Origin: Clostridium grantii DSM 8605
Lineage (GTDB): Bacteria; Bacillota; Clostridia; Clostridiales; Clostridiaceae
Assembly: GCF_900129965.1 (NCBI RefSeq)
Contig: NZ_FQXM01000024.1
Coordinates: 1 to 56,902, forward strand
Reading direction: 5' to 3'
DNA: 56,902 bases
Of this stretch, positions 8,512-17,192 are shown in pieces; the first letter of the stretch is position 1, and each line of letters starts with the position of its first letter. The notes under the pieces were generated by a model. That model searched no databases. It was not told the origin of the DNA and was given only the letters and a program-made list of their open reading frames with translations. Both the position numbers and the translations under genes were made by a program.

Positions 8512-10223
8512 ACTGTTTCTACTGCAACTTCAGATTCTTGGAATTCTTCAGAAACTTTGGTATTATATGATACACTCAAAATACCGTCTTTTAGGGTTAA
8601 TATTTTGTTACAAATATCTAAAGCAGAAGGTCTGTGGGTTATTATCAAGCAAGTGGGTTTGTTTTTTAAGTTTTTAATGGATTGAAGCAGCTTCATTTCG
8701 GTATCACCATCTAAAGCGGAAGTGGCCTCATCTAAAATGAGTACAGGTTTCTTACGTATCAAAGCTCTAGCAATAGCGATTCTTTGAACTTGTCCTTCTG
8801 AAAGGCCTACTCCTCTCTCTCCAATTTCTGAGGAAAATTTGTCTTCAAGATTTTCAATAAAATCTAAGGCGCAAGCTTGTTTAGCAGCTTCATAAATTTC
8901 GGAGAACGATACAGGGTTTATACCATAACTTATGTTATCCTCAATGGAGCCAGAAAATAATGTATTTCCTTGAGGAACATAGGAAATCATATGTCTAAAA
9001 TCCCTATTGACATTTAATTTTTCACCATTTTGATTTATTAATAGTTCACCATCTGTAGCATGTATAAATGATAGTAATAATCGTATTAATGTGGTTTTAC
9101 CTTCCCCAGAAGTACCTACTAAAGCAACTATATCCCCTTGATTAATTTTAAAAGATACATTTTTTAGAATAGGCAAGTTTTCTTTGTATTTAAAGGAAAC
9201 ATTTTTAAATTCCATGTTCATAGGTTTATCTATTTTAAACAGATTTTCTATAGTTGTATCCTCTAAAGTCATTTTTTCAATATCCATCAATCTTTCAGTA
9301 GCACCATAGGAGTTAATAATTTGTGGTAAGGAGTAAGCAAACATTATAAAGGGACCTTGAATGTTACCAAATAGCTGTAATAGTGCGGTTAAGGTTCCAA
9401 AAGCATCAGTACCTTTAGAAAGATTCATTGCACCCCAATAGAAAACAGCAAAGTATCCACCCCATGCACCTATTTGAATAAATGTGTTGGAAAAAGCATT
9501 GATTTTACTTCTTTTTAATAATAATTTAAGTTTTTTATTTTGAAGATTTTTTAAAGATAACATATTATTTTTTTCTTGAGTGAAGGATTTTACTATGGTT
9601 ATATTTTGTAATGTTTCTTGAATGAAGGTTCTGTATTTAACCTCTTGGTCTTGTATATCAATGTAAACTTTTTTTTGTCTTTGTCCATAAAATTTACCTA
9701 TGAAAATACAAACAGGAAAAATTATTATGGATAATATTGCCATAGTTGGTTCTAAAAATAACAGAGTTGCAAAGGCGGTAATAAGCATGACGAAAAAAGA
9801 TATCATACTAGGTAGAGTGTCTGTAAGCACAGAGGATACAGTTCCCACATCATTAGTTATTTTTGTCAGAAGGTTCACGCTATGATGTTTTGAGTGTTCT
9901 ATCCATTCACTATAGGTAACATGTTGATAAAGCGTTGATTGAGTATTGTTGGATATCTTACCTGAGCAATAAGTAGTAAGTATAGAGTTTAAAGTACTAA
10001 AAGCAATATCACTACATAGTAGCATTGCAAAAATAATTATCCATTTAATAATTAATTCTTTGTTTCCTAAAGTTGCTGAATCAATAAGTGATTTAGAAAC
10101 TACAGCTCTATATACATTCAATATTGATGAAACTGAACCAATAAGTATAATCAGTATTAAGTTAAATTTAACTGGTTTTACTTGCGACAAAAGCCATTTT
10201 GTTTCTTTTAGTATTTTTTTCAT
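8508..10223 (-). CDS. ABC exporter, fused permease and ATPase; candidate lasso peptide exporter
   Basis: A 571-aa half-transporter. Six transmembrane helices occupy roughly residues 15-290. The nucleotide-binding domain follows, with Walker A GTSGEGKTT, signature 'LSEGQVQRIAIARAL', Walker B 'PVLILDEATS' and H-loop 'IITHRP'. Such McjD-like exporters release lasso peptides and give immunity, and one is expected in every lasso cluster; this is the only candidate nearby. It lies on the opposite strand in an operon with the phosphoesterase and divergent from a TetR gene, so it may be induced separately. A general multidrug exporter is the alternative. Confidence 0.8.
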   Translation of the reverse strand: MKKILKETKWLLSQVKPVKFNLILIILIGSVSSILNVYRAVVSKSLIDSATLGNKELIIKWIIIFAMLLCSDIAFSTLNSILTTYCSGKISNNTQSTLYQHVTYSEWIEHSKHHSVNLLTKITNDVGTVSSVLTDTLPSMISFFVMLITAFATLLFLEPTMAILSIIIFPVCIFIGKFYGQRQKKVYIDIQDQEVKYRTFIQETLQNITIVKSFTQEKNNMLSLKNLQNKKLKLLLKRSKINAFSNTFIQIGAWGGYFAVFYWGAMNLSKGTDAFGTLTALLQLFGNIQGPFIMFAYSLPQIINSYGATERLMDIEKMTLEDTTIENLFKIDKPMNMEFKNVSFKYKENLPILKNVSFKINQGDIVALVGTSGEGKTTLIRLLLSFIHATDGELLINQNGEKLNVNRDFRHMISYVPQGNTLFSGSIEDNISYGINPVSFSEIYEAAKQACALDFIENLEDKFSSEIGERGVGLSEGQVQRIAIARALIRKKPVLILDEATSALDGDTEMKLLQSIKNLKNKPTCLIITHRPSALDICNKILTLKDGILSVSYNTKVSEEFQESEVAVETV

Positions 10224-10372
10224 TAATTTTCTCTCCTTTTAGAATAATGTACAAAAACAGCTATTGAATAAAAAAGAAATTATACCATTTAATGGTAACA
10301 TATTTTTGCTTTTTTTCATATATCTTTTAGAAAAAATGAGATATATTATTCAAGGTAATAATTTAAACCTAC

Positions 10373-10436
10373 TGATACTATCAATTTGTATCTGTATATG
10401 ATAGAATTAAATAAAATGATAGTGATACTATCATTT
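10373..10436. promoter_or_regulatory. Palindromic operators in the abc/tetR divergent promoter region
   Basis: TGATACTATCA, itself a palindrome, occurs at 10373-10383 and again at 10423-10433. The second copy lies inside a larger perfect palindrome at 10414-10436 with arms AAATGATAGT and ACTATCATTT around GAT. A further half site, ATGATAGAA, is at about 10399. These sit 30-90 bases before the TetR start, in the position expected for the operators of the adjacent regulator. Confidence 0.65.
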
Positions 10437-10465
10437 GTGCAATAGACAATGAGGTGAGATTAGCT

Positions 10466-11089
10466 ATGAAAAGTAATAAAGAAAAAAGACAAGATAATAT
10501 TAAGGAAGAGGCACGAAAACTCTTTATTAAAAAAAATATAGAACAAGCAACTTTTGCAGAAATTGCTAAGAATTCTAAGGTTGGAGAAGCAACTATTTAT
10601 AGGAATTATCCCAATAAAGGAGAATTGGCTATGGTCGTTGCTATGGATTATGTCACAGATTTAGTTAATGATTTAGAAGAAAGACTTTCAAATAAAAAAG
10701 ATACACACATAGTTAAATTTGAAAAATTACTAGATTATTATATTGAAGTGTTTATTAATAAGCCTGACTATTTTATTTATATGGAACATTTTGACAATTT
10801 TATAGCTCACAGTAGTGAAAAACCTAGTGATTTTAATGAGTATGAAAAAAGTTTATATAATATTGTAAAAGTTCTTTGTGATGTTTATTCCGGTGAAAAG
10901 TTAGACAATAGTATTGATGCTAATATAAATGTTGAGATGGCAGTGTATACTTTTAATATTACATTTATAAGTCTTTGCCAAAAATTATTATTAAGGGGTA
11001 AAATAACATCCACAGATTTGAGATTCGATGCTATTGATGAGTTGAAATTGATGAAGAAGATTTATATAGATTATCTTAAAGTTAAATAA
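10466..11089 (+). CDS. TetR-family transcriptional regulator
   Basis: About 207 aa. The N-terminal helix-turn-helix is clear: 'ARKLFIKKNIEQATFAEIA' then 'VGEATIYRNYPNKGEL' (about residues 15-60). The C-terminal ligand domain is not informative. ATG 10466 is chosen over GTG 10454 because GAGGTGAG lies just upstream of it. It is divergent from the ABC exporter/phosphoesterase operon and 12 bases upstream of lacZ, so it may control one or both, most simply as a repressor through the palindromes in the shared promoter region. Confidence 0.85.
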   Translation: MKSNKEKRQDNIKEEARKLFIKKNIEQATFAEIAKNSKVGEATIYRNYPNKGELAMVVAMDYVTDLVNDLEERLSNKKDTHIVKFEKLLDYYIEVFINKPDYFIYMEHFDNFIAHSSEKPSDFNEYEKSLYNIVKVLCDVYSGEKLDNSIDANINVEMAVYTFNITFISLCQKLLLRGKITSTDLRFDAIDELKLMKKIYIDYLKVK

Positions 11090-11101
11090 AGGAGAATTGC
11101 C

Positions 11102-14100
11102 ATGAAAAAAGATTGGAATAATCCAGAAATTATCGGCATAAACAAAGCTAAGCCTAGGATGGAGGCACAGGGATATGATTCTATTAATTCATATCTGAAA
11201 AAAAAGAATGATAGAAAGTTTTTAAATGGAGTTTGGAAGTTTAATTATTGTAATAATTATAAAGAAAGACCAGAAGATTTTTATAAAAAAAATCTTGTAG
11301 TTAAAGGATGGGATGATATTAATGTTCCAAGCGTATGGGAGACACAAGGGTATTCAAAACCTTATTATTTAGCTTTTGATTATCCTCCAGTTTTAGATAA
11401 AAGAAAAAAACATATACCAAATTTATTTGAAGATAAAATTCCGGTAGGGATTTATAGAAGAACATTTGATATAAATAAAAATTGGTTGAATGATTACGTA
11501 TACATACATTTTGGGGCGGTAAAATCTGCTTTTTATCTTTATATTAATGGAGAAAAAGTAGGTTATTCTCAAGGGTCTATGACACCGGCAGAATTCTTGA
11601 TTAATGATTATGTGGTTGAAGGAGAAAATCAAGTTACAGTTGAGGTGTACAAGTATAGTGATGGAACTTATTTAGAAGATCAGGATATGTGGTTTTTAGG
11701 GGGAATATATAGAGACGTATACTTGTACCATGAATCAAAGGAAAGAATATGGGATATTTATCTTTATAATACCTTTGATGATGAATATAAGAATGCTACG
11801 CTTTATGCAGAAATTTTGGTTCAAAATAAAGGTCCTGTCCCCGCTAAATGTATCATTTCTAGAAAAATTGAAATTTATATATCCACTAATAAAAATGAAC
11901 TTGGTTATAAGTTGATGGAAGATAAATTCAGTTATTTACAATCAAAGTTAATAAATAATGAGGAAATTGGTGAAAAACAATTAGTAAAACTACGGGGACA
12001 GGTACTGAATCCTTTAAAATGGAATCATGAAACGCCCAACTTATATTATATAACAGTGGTTCTAAAAGATGAGAATGAAAAAATATTACAGGTAAAGGGT
12101 AGCAGATTTGGATTTAGAGTGGTTGAAATAAAGAAGTGTAAATTTCTTATTAATGGAGAACCAATTATTTTTAAAGGAGTTAATAGGCATGAATTTAGTC
12201 CTGATACTGGTTGGTATGTGGATAAAAAGTTGAGGGAGAAAGATATTAATATTATGAAACAACATAATATTAATGCTGTTAGAACAGCGCATTATCCAAA
12301 TGACCCTCATTTATATGAATTATGTGATGAATATGGACTTTATGTAATTGATGAGGCAGATGTTGAAACTCATGGGGTTAGACGTAAAAACATACCAGGG
12401 GACAATCCTATCTGGACAAAAGCGGTAGTGGATAGAATGAATAGAATGGTTTTTAGGGATAGAAATTATCCTTGTATTATAATGTGGTCCTTGGGAAATG
12501 AAGCTGGCTACGGAGAAAATTTTCACATTATGAAGCAAGAGGCTATGAAAGTAGATGCCACAAGACCTTTTCATTATGAAGGGGATATGGATTTAAAGGT
12601 ATCAGATGTATTGAGTTTAATGTATCCTTCACCAGAAAAAGAAACTAGATTTGGTGAATTAGAAGATATAAAAATTAGTTTATTTCAAAATATTTTAAAT
12701 CAATTAGCTGCGGATCAAAAGGGTTTTACTAAAGACCAATATAAGGATAAACCTATTATGAATTGCGAATTTGCACATGCAATGGAAAATAGTTTGGGGA
12801 ATTTTAAAGAGCATATGGATGTATTTGAAAAATATGATAATTGGTGTGGGGGATTTATTTGGGATTTTGTTGACCAGTCTATTAGAAAAAAACAACAAAA
12901 TGGTAAAGATGTTTGGACCTATGGTGGGGATTATGAGGAAGAAAAACACAGTGGACAATATTGCGCAAATGGTATAGTAAGTGCAGATAGAGAGCTACAC
13001 CCATCTATATATGAAGTGAAAAAAGTTTATCAAGATTTTTCTATTTATAAAAGTGAAGAAAAATATATACTCAAAAATAAAAGATTTTTTACGGATTTGA
13101 ATTTGTATAAACTACATTATTATTATTTAGAGGACGGGAAAGAAATCTTAAGAAAAGAAATTCTATTACCCAGTATTCAACCATCAAAATTATTTCAACT
13201 AAACATTGATTCTATTGAAATGAAAAAAGACAAAACTTATCATATTATTTTTTCTATGACATTAAAAGAAAAAACTCTTTATGAGGAAAAAGGTTATGAA
13301 GTTGGTTTTGAACAATTTGTGCTACAAGAAAAATTTGTAAATTCTAAAAATTATGGGGGACAGGACCTGGTATTTAATAGTGGAAATCAACGGGGACAGG
13401 ACTTAACAATTAATAAGAAACAGCAGAATCAACGGGGACAGGTAATAGTGATTGAGGATGCCAAGGAGTACTCTATAAATTCAAATAACACGGAATATAC
13501 AATTAACAAAGAAAATGGATTGATTGATGAAATAAAAATCAATGGAAATATAGTGGTGAACAATCCAATAAAGATGAATTTTTGGAGACCCATTACGGAT
13601 AATGATATAGGATTTGGTAATTTTAATCCTATAATTAGAAAAATGTATGAGGAAGGACCTTTCAAAAAACTTACTTATAATCCTCCTAAAGTTCATAAAA
13701 TTTTAATAGATGAAAAGGTAGATAAATTAGATAAATTAGATAAAATGGACAACAAAAAACATATTTTCAAAAATATAAGTGAAAATATAAGTGGGGACAG
13801 GTCTTTTAGGATAAAAGTTATATATAAACACAAACTTTTCAAAACATTAGCTTTGATCTACACAATAGATAGCTCAGGAAAAATAAATATTACAACTATG
13901 GCTGAACCTAAAAAAGAAATGATACGATTAGGTTTTACTGCTCAGTTAGATGAAAAATATAATAAAGTTGAGTGGTTTGGTCGAGGAGAGCATGAAACTT
14001 ATTGTGATAGAAAACTAGGTGGTAAATATGGTATTTATTCAAAATCTGTAGAAGAAATGCATCACGAATATATGAGACCGCAAGAAAATGGACTAAGAAC

Positions 14101-14389
14101 TGATATTTACAATTTATCAATATCAAATAATAGATACAAGCTAAATGTAAAAGCAGTAGATAAAAAAATTAGTTTTAGTACTTGGCCTTATAGAATGAAA
14201 AGTATAGATGATGCAACTCATTCTTATATGCTAGGAACAGAAGATGTGGTTACTTTGAATATTGATGGATTTCATCGTGGGGTTGGCGGAGATGAGCCAG
14301 GACAGTTATGTTTATTAGATAAATACAAATTACATAAAAACAAATTTTATACTTATTCGATAGAGTTAAGTATAAGTGAAAATAAATAA
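11102..14389 (+). CDS. lacZ: Beta-galactosidase (GH2, LacZ type), with an unusual internal insertion
   Basis: A 1095-aa LacZ-type GH2 enzyme that hydrolyses beta-galactosides, presumably in the cytoplasm (no signal peptide). The acid/base Glu is in 'MWSLGNEAGYG' (about residue 465) and the nucleophile Glu in 'PIMNCEFAHAM' (about residue 555). The terminal domain has 'NFWRPITDNDIG' and 'WFGRGEHETY' as in LacZ. It is longer than the usual 1000-1040 aa. Part of the excess is a low-complexity stretch near residues 750-785 with three 'GQ(D/V)' units encoded by GGGGACAGG words. AAGGAG precedes the ATG, 12 bases after tetR, so the two are probably cotranscribed. Six copies of the DNA word lie in this gene. 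Confidence 0.92.
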   Translation: MKKDWNNPEIIGINKAKPRMEAQGYDSINSYLKKKNDRKFLNGVWKFNYCNNYKERPEDFYKKNLVVKGWDDINVPSVWETQGYSKPYYLAFDYPPVLDKRKKHIPNLFEDKIPVGIYRRTFDINKNWLNDYVYIHFGAVKSAFYLYINGEKVGYSQGSMTPAEFLINDYVVEGENQVTVEVYKYSDGTYLEDQDMWFLGGIYRDVYLYHESKERIWDIYLYNTFDDEYKNATLYAEILVQNKGPVPAKCIISRKIEIYISTNKNELGYKLMEDKFSYLQSKLINNEEIGEKQLVKLRGQVLNPLKWNHETPNLYYITVVLKDENEKILQVKGSRFGFRVVEIKKCKFLINGEPIIFKGVNRHEFSPDTGWYVDKKLREKDINIMKQHNINAVRTAHYPNDPHLYELCDEYGLYVIDEADVETHGVRRKNIPGDNPIWTKAVVDRMNRMVFRDRNYPCIIMWSLGNEAGYGENFHIMKQEAMKVDATRPFHYEGDMDLKVSDVLSLMYPSPEKETRFGELEDIKISLFQNILNQLAADQKGFTKDQYKDKPIMNCEFAHAMENSLGNFKEHMDVFEKYDNWCGGFIWDFVDQSIRKKQQNGKDVWTYGGDYEEEKHSGQYCANGIVSADRELHPSIYEVKKVYQDFSIYKSEEKYILKNKRFFTDLNLYKLHYYYLEDGKEILRKEILLPSIQPSKLFQLNIDSIEMKKDKTYHIIFSMTLKEKTLYEEKGYEVGFEQFVLQEKFVNSKNYGGQDLVFNSGNQRGQDLTINKKQQNQRGQVIVIEDAKEYSINSNNTEYTINKENGLIDEIKINGNIVVNNPIKMNFWRPITDNDIGFGNFNPIIRKMYEEGPFKKLTYNPPKVHKILIDEKVDKLDKLDKMDNKKHIFKNISENISGDRSFRIKVIYKHKLFKTLALIYTIDSSGKINITTMAEPKKEMIRLGFTAQLDEKYNKVEWFGRGEHETYCDRKLGGKYGIYSKSVEEMHHEYMRPQENGLRTDIYNLSISNNRYKLNVKAVDKKISFSTWPYRMKSIDDATHSYMLGTEDVVTLNIDGFHRGVGGDEPGQLCLLDKYKLHKNKFYTYSIELSISENK
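13356..13442 (+). repeat. Three GGGGACAGG words in 87 bases inside lacZ
   Basis: Copies at 13356-13364, 13392-13400 and 13434-13442. The last two are part of a 16-base direct repeat (AATCAACGGGGACAGG) offset by 42 bases. The reading frame stays open through all of them and encodes Gly/Gln/Asn/Asp-rich filler between LacZ domains. Confidence 0.75.
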
Positions 14390-14423
14390 TAATTCTGATT
14401 TGAATAATAAATTTTAATTAAAA

Positions 14424-14469
14424 TTAATCAATACAAATCAATACTAATCAACACTAATTAATACTAATG
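14424..14469 (+). repeat. Short imperfect tandem repeat before the alpha-galactosidase gene
   Basis: About four units of a 10-11 base motif (AATCAATACTA and variants AATCAACACTA, ATTAATACTA) end directly at the GGGGGGAA ribosome binding site of the next gene. Confidence 0.65.
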
Positions 14470-14481
14470 GGGGGAATTATA

Positions 14482-16884
14482 ATGGCAATAATTTTTAATG
14501 AAAATAATAAAGAGTTTCATTTAATAACAGAAAATACAAGCTATATCATGAAGGTATTAGAAAGTGGACACTTGGGACACTTGTATTATGGAGAAAGATT
14601 AAGGCACAAAAGCAATTTTGATAATTTGTATTTAAGTTTTTCGCTTGATATCGGCAACTCTGTTTCTTATAGTTCTGAAACAAAAGATTTTAATTTGAAT
14701 GTGGCATTACTTGAATATCCTACTTATGGAAAAGGAGATTACCGTAGTCCAGCACTTGAATTATTATTTGAAAATGGAAATTCCACAGCAGATTTTAAAT
14801 ATGAAAGTCATAGTATTAATGAAGGAAAATCTCCATTAGTACAATTACCATCAACTTACAATAATGAAAAAGATGCAGAAACACTTCAGATTAATTTATA
14901 CGATTATGTGGAGGATGTAAGACTTGAAATTTCTTATTCTGTATTTTCAGAGGCAGATATAATAACTAGAAATGTTAGAATTATTAATGGAAATAAGCAA
15001 AAAGTAAGAATAAATAAAGCTATGAGTATGAATTTAGATATGTTCACTGAAGATTATTCAAATTATGAAATCATAACCTTAGACGGGGCTTGGATTAGAG
15101 AAAGACATATTAATAAAAGACCATTAAGCCAAGGTATTTTTAAGATAGATTCGAAAAAAGGAGTAAGTGGTTCTGATCACAGCCCATTTATTTGTATAAA
15201 AAAATCAGAAACAAATGAAGAAAAAGGAGAATGCTATGGATTTGCATTAGTTTATAGTGGAAATCATGAAGCATCACTGGAACTGTCCCCACATCTTTTA
15301 ACTAGAATGCAAATGGGAATCAATTCTTTTGACTTTAATTGGTTACTAGAGCAGGGACAGGACCTTCAAACTCCAGAAGTTGTTTTAACTTTTTCTAGTG
15401 AAGGAATGAACAAAATGAGCCAAAACTTCCACAACATAATTCAGAACAATTTAGTGCGAGGAGAATGGAAGCATAAAGAAAGACCAGTGCTTATAAATAA
15501 TTGGGAAGCAACTTATATGGATTTTAATGAAAAGAAAATTTTAAATCTTGCAAAGGAATCTAAGAAATTAGGAATAGAATTATTTGTATTAGATGATGGA
15601 TGGTTTGGAAAAAGAAATGATGATAAATCAAGTCTTGGAGATTGGTTTGTTAATAAAGACAAGTTGCCAAGTGGAATTGATGGATTAGCAAAAAAAATAA
15701 ATGATATGGGACTTCAATTTGGTATTTGGGTAGAGCCGGAAATGATTTCTTATGATTCTCAATTATTTAAAGCACATCCACACTGGGTTATGAGATTGCC
15801 TGAGAGAGAATTATCCATGGGAAGAAATCAAGCAGTACTAGATTTAGCTAATCCAGAGGTATGTGATTATATTTACGAATGCTTGGCCAAATTATTTAAA
15901 GAATCTAATATTTCATATGTAAAATGGGATATGAATAGAAATTTTTCTGATATATATTCAAATTATTTACCAAAGGAAAGACAAAGAGAGATTACTCATA
16001 GATATGTATTAGGCTTATACGGAATTTTAGAGAAATTGAATAATGAATTCCCTCATATTTTATTTGAAAGTTGTGCTGCTGGGGGAAATAGATTTGATAT
16101 GGGGATGCTTTATTATATGCCTCAAACTTGGACAAGCGATAATACAGATGCAATTGAGCGGGTTTATATTCAAGAGGGAACAAGCTTAGTATTTCCTCCA
16201 TCAACTATGGCAGCACATGTTAGCGGTAATGTAAATCATCAAGTAATGAGAAGTACTCCAATAGAAACAAGATTTAATACTGCAGCCTTTGGTTTGCTTG
16301 GATATGAACTTGATGTAACTAAACTTACTAATTTTGAGAAGAAAATTGTTACAAAACAAATAGAGTACTATAAAAAACATAGGAAACTTCTACAATTTGG
16401 TACTTTTTATAGAGAGAAAAGCTTTTTTAATAGCAAATGTACTAGTAACAGCAATAGTAGTAGTGATAATGTAGCTATTTGGTCAATGGTATCTAGGGAC
16501 AGGGATGAAAGCTTTATAGGGTATTATCAAAAATTAGCTAAACCTAATCCAAGCTATGAGAAAATTTATCCTCTAGGATTAAAGGATGAAAGTTATTATA
16601 GGGTAGAGAATAGAGAACAATATATTAACGTTAGAAGTTTTGGGGAAATGATCAATAATTTTCTTCCAGTAAAAATAAAAGAAAATGGATTGATTCATAA
16701 TACTATTTCAAATAATTATTTATACAAACTTCCATCAGAAAGTATGGAAGGAAACGGTGATGAATTTATGAAGGCAGGTATAAAATTAAATCATCAATTC
16801 ACGGGGACAGGTTTCAATGATAATGTGAGAGCAGTACTGGATTATGGATCTAGAATGTATTATGTAAAAGAAAAAATTAATTAA
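14482..16884 (+). CDS. Alpha-galactosidase (GH36)
   Basis: About 800 aa. It follows the GH36 plan: an N-terminal beta-sandwich, then a TIM barrel with 'WEATYMDFNE', 'FVLDDGWFGKRNDD', 'GIWVEPEMIS', nucleophile Asp in 'YVKWDMNR' (about residue 482) and acid/base Asp in 'TSDNTDAIER' (about residue 552). It should release terminal alpha-galactose from raffinose- or melibiose-type sugars in the cytoplasm. ATG 14482 follows GGGGGGAATTATA; ATG 14467 lies inside that site and is rejected. No transporter is adjacent. Four GGGGACAGG-type words interrupt it in different frames without breaking it. It forms a galactoside-degrading pair with lacZ. Confidence 0.92.
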   Translation: MAIIFNENNKEFHLITENTSYIMKVLESGHLGHLYYGERLRHKSNFDNLYLSFSLDIGNSVSYSSETKDFNLNVALLEYPTYGKGDYRSPALELLFENGNSTADFKYESHSINEGKSPLVQLPSTYNNEKDAETLQINLYDYVEDVRLEISYSVFSEADIITRNVRIINGNKQKVRINKAMSMNLDMFTEDYSNYEIITLDGAWIRERHINKRPLSQGIFKIDSKKGVSGSDHSPFICIKKSETNEEKGECYGFALVYSGNHEASLELSPHLLTRMQMGINSFDFNWLLEQGQDLQTPEVVLTFSSEGMNKMSQNFHNIIQNNLVRGEWKHKERPVLINNWEATYMDFNEKKILNLAKESKKLGIELFVLDDGWFGKRNDDKSSLGDWFVNKDKLPSGIDGLAKKINDMGLQFGIWVEPEMISYDSQLFKAHPHWVMRLPERELSMGRNQAVLDLANPEVCDYIYECLAKLFKESNISYVKWDMNRNFSDIYSNYLPKERQREITHRYVLGLYGILEKLNNEFPHILFESCAAGGNRFDMGMLYYMPQTWTSDNTDAIERVYIQEGTSLVFPPSTMAAHVSGNVNHQVMRSTPIETRFNTAAFGLLGYELDVTKLTNFEKKIVTKQIEYYKKHRKLLQFGTFYREKSFFNSKCTSNSNSSSDNVAIWSMVSRDRDESFIGYYQKLAKPNPSYEKIYPLGLKDESYYRVENREQYINVRSFGEMINNFLPVKIKENGLIHNTISNNYLYKLPSESMEGNGDEFMKAGIKLNHQFTGTGFNDNVRAVLDYGSRMYYVKEKIN

Positions 16885-16891
16885 AAATATA

Positions 16892-16959
16892 TGTCCAAAA
16901 ATATATGTCCTGTCCCCGTGATATTATAAATTACGGGGACAGGACACTTAATTTGGACA
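16892..16959. repeat. Intergenic inverted repeat made of two ACGGGGACAGGACA arms
   Basis: Perfect 14-base arms at 16906-16919 and 16933-16946 around a 13-base AT loop. They are flanked by outer arms TGTCCAAA (about 16892) and TTTGGACA (about 16952). It starts right after the alpha-galactosidase stop codon. This is the complete palindromic form of the word that is scattered as single copies in neighbouring genes, and it resembles REP-type elements. It may also end transcription, although no T run follows. Confidence 0.75.
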
Positions 16960-17067
16960 CTTAATTTATACCTACATCAGTATATTAACGATTGAATTAA
17001 ATATATTAATTGTATATAATTTAATAATGAATTTAATGATATGGGTATCCTAGTTTAACTATTAAGT

Positions 17068-17144
17068 TATACTTGTCCAAAACTCCTAGAAATATGGAGC
17101 TTTTGGAAAATTATTTGGTGCGTCTAGTTTTTAGAACAAGTGTA
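17068..17144 (+). ncRNA. Candidate structured leader RNA, three-way-junction shape
   Basis: A 9-bp closing helix (TATACTTGT with ACAAGTGTA, one G-U) encloses a first hairpin (CCAAAA-CTCC with GGAG-CTTTTGG, 9-base loop) and a small second hairpin (TCTA/TAGA). It sits about 50 bases before the next start codon, whose ribosome binding site (AGGAGGAGC) lies outside it. I do not recognise a known riboswitch consensus. The helices were found by eye and have no covariation support. Confidence 0.3.
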
Positions 17145-17192
17145 AATTAAGTTTCACAGGAGGAGCCTTATAGTGATAAAGGGGAAAAAATT

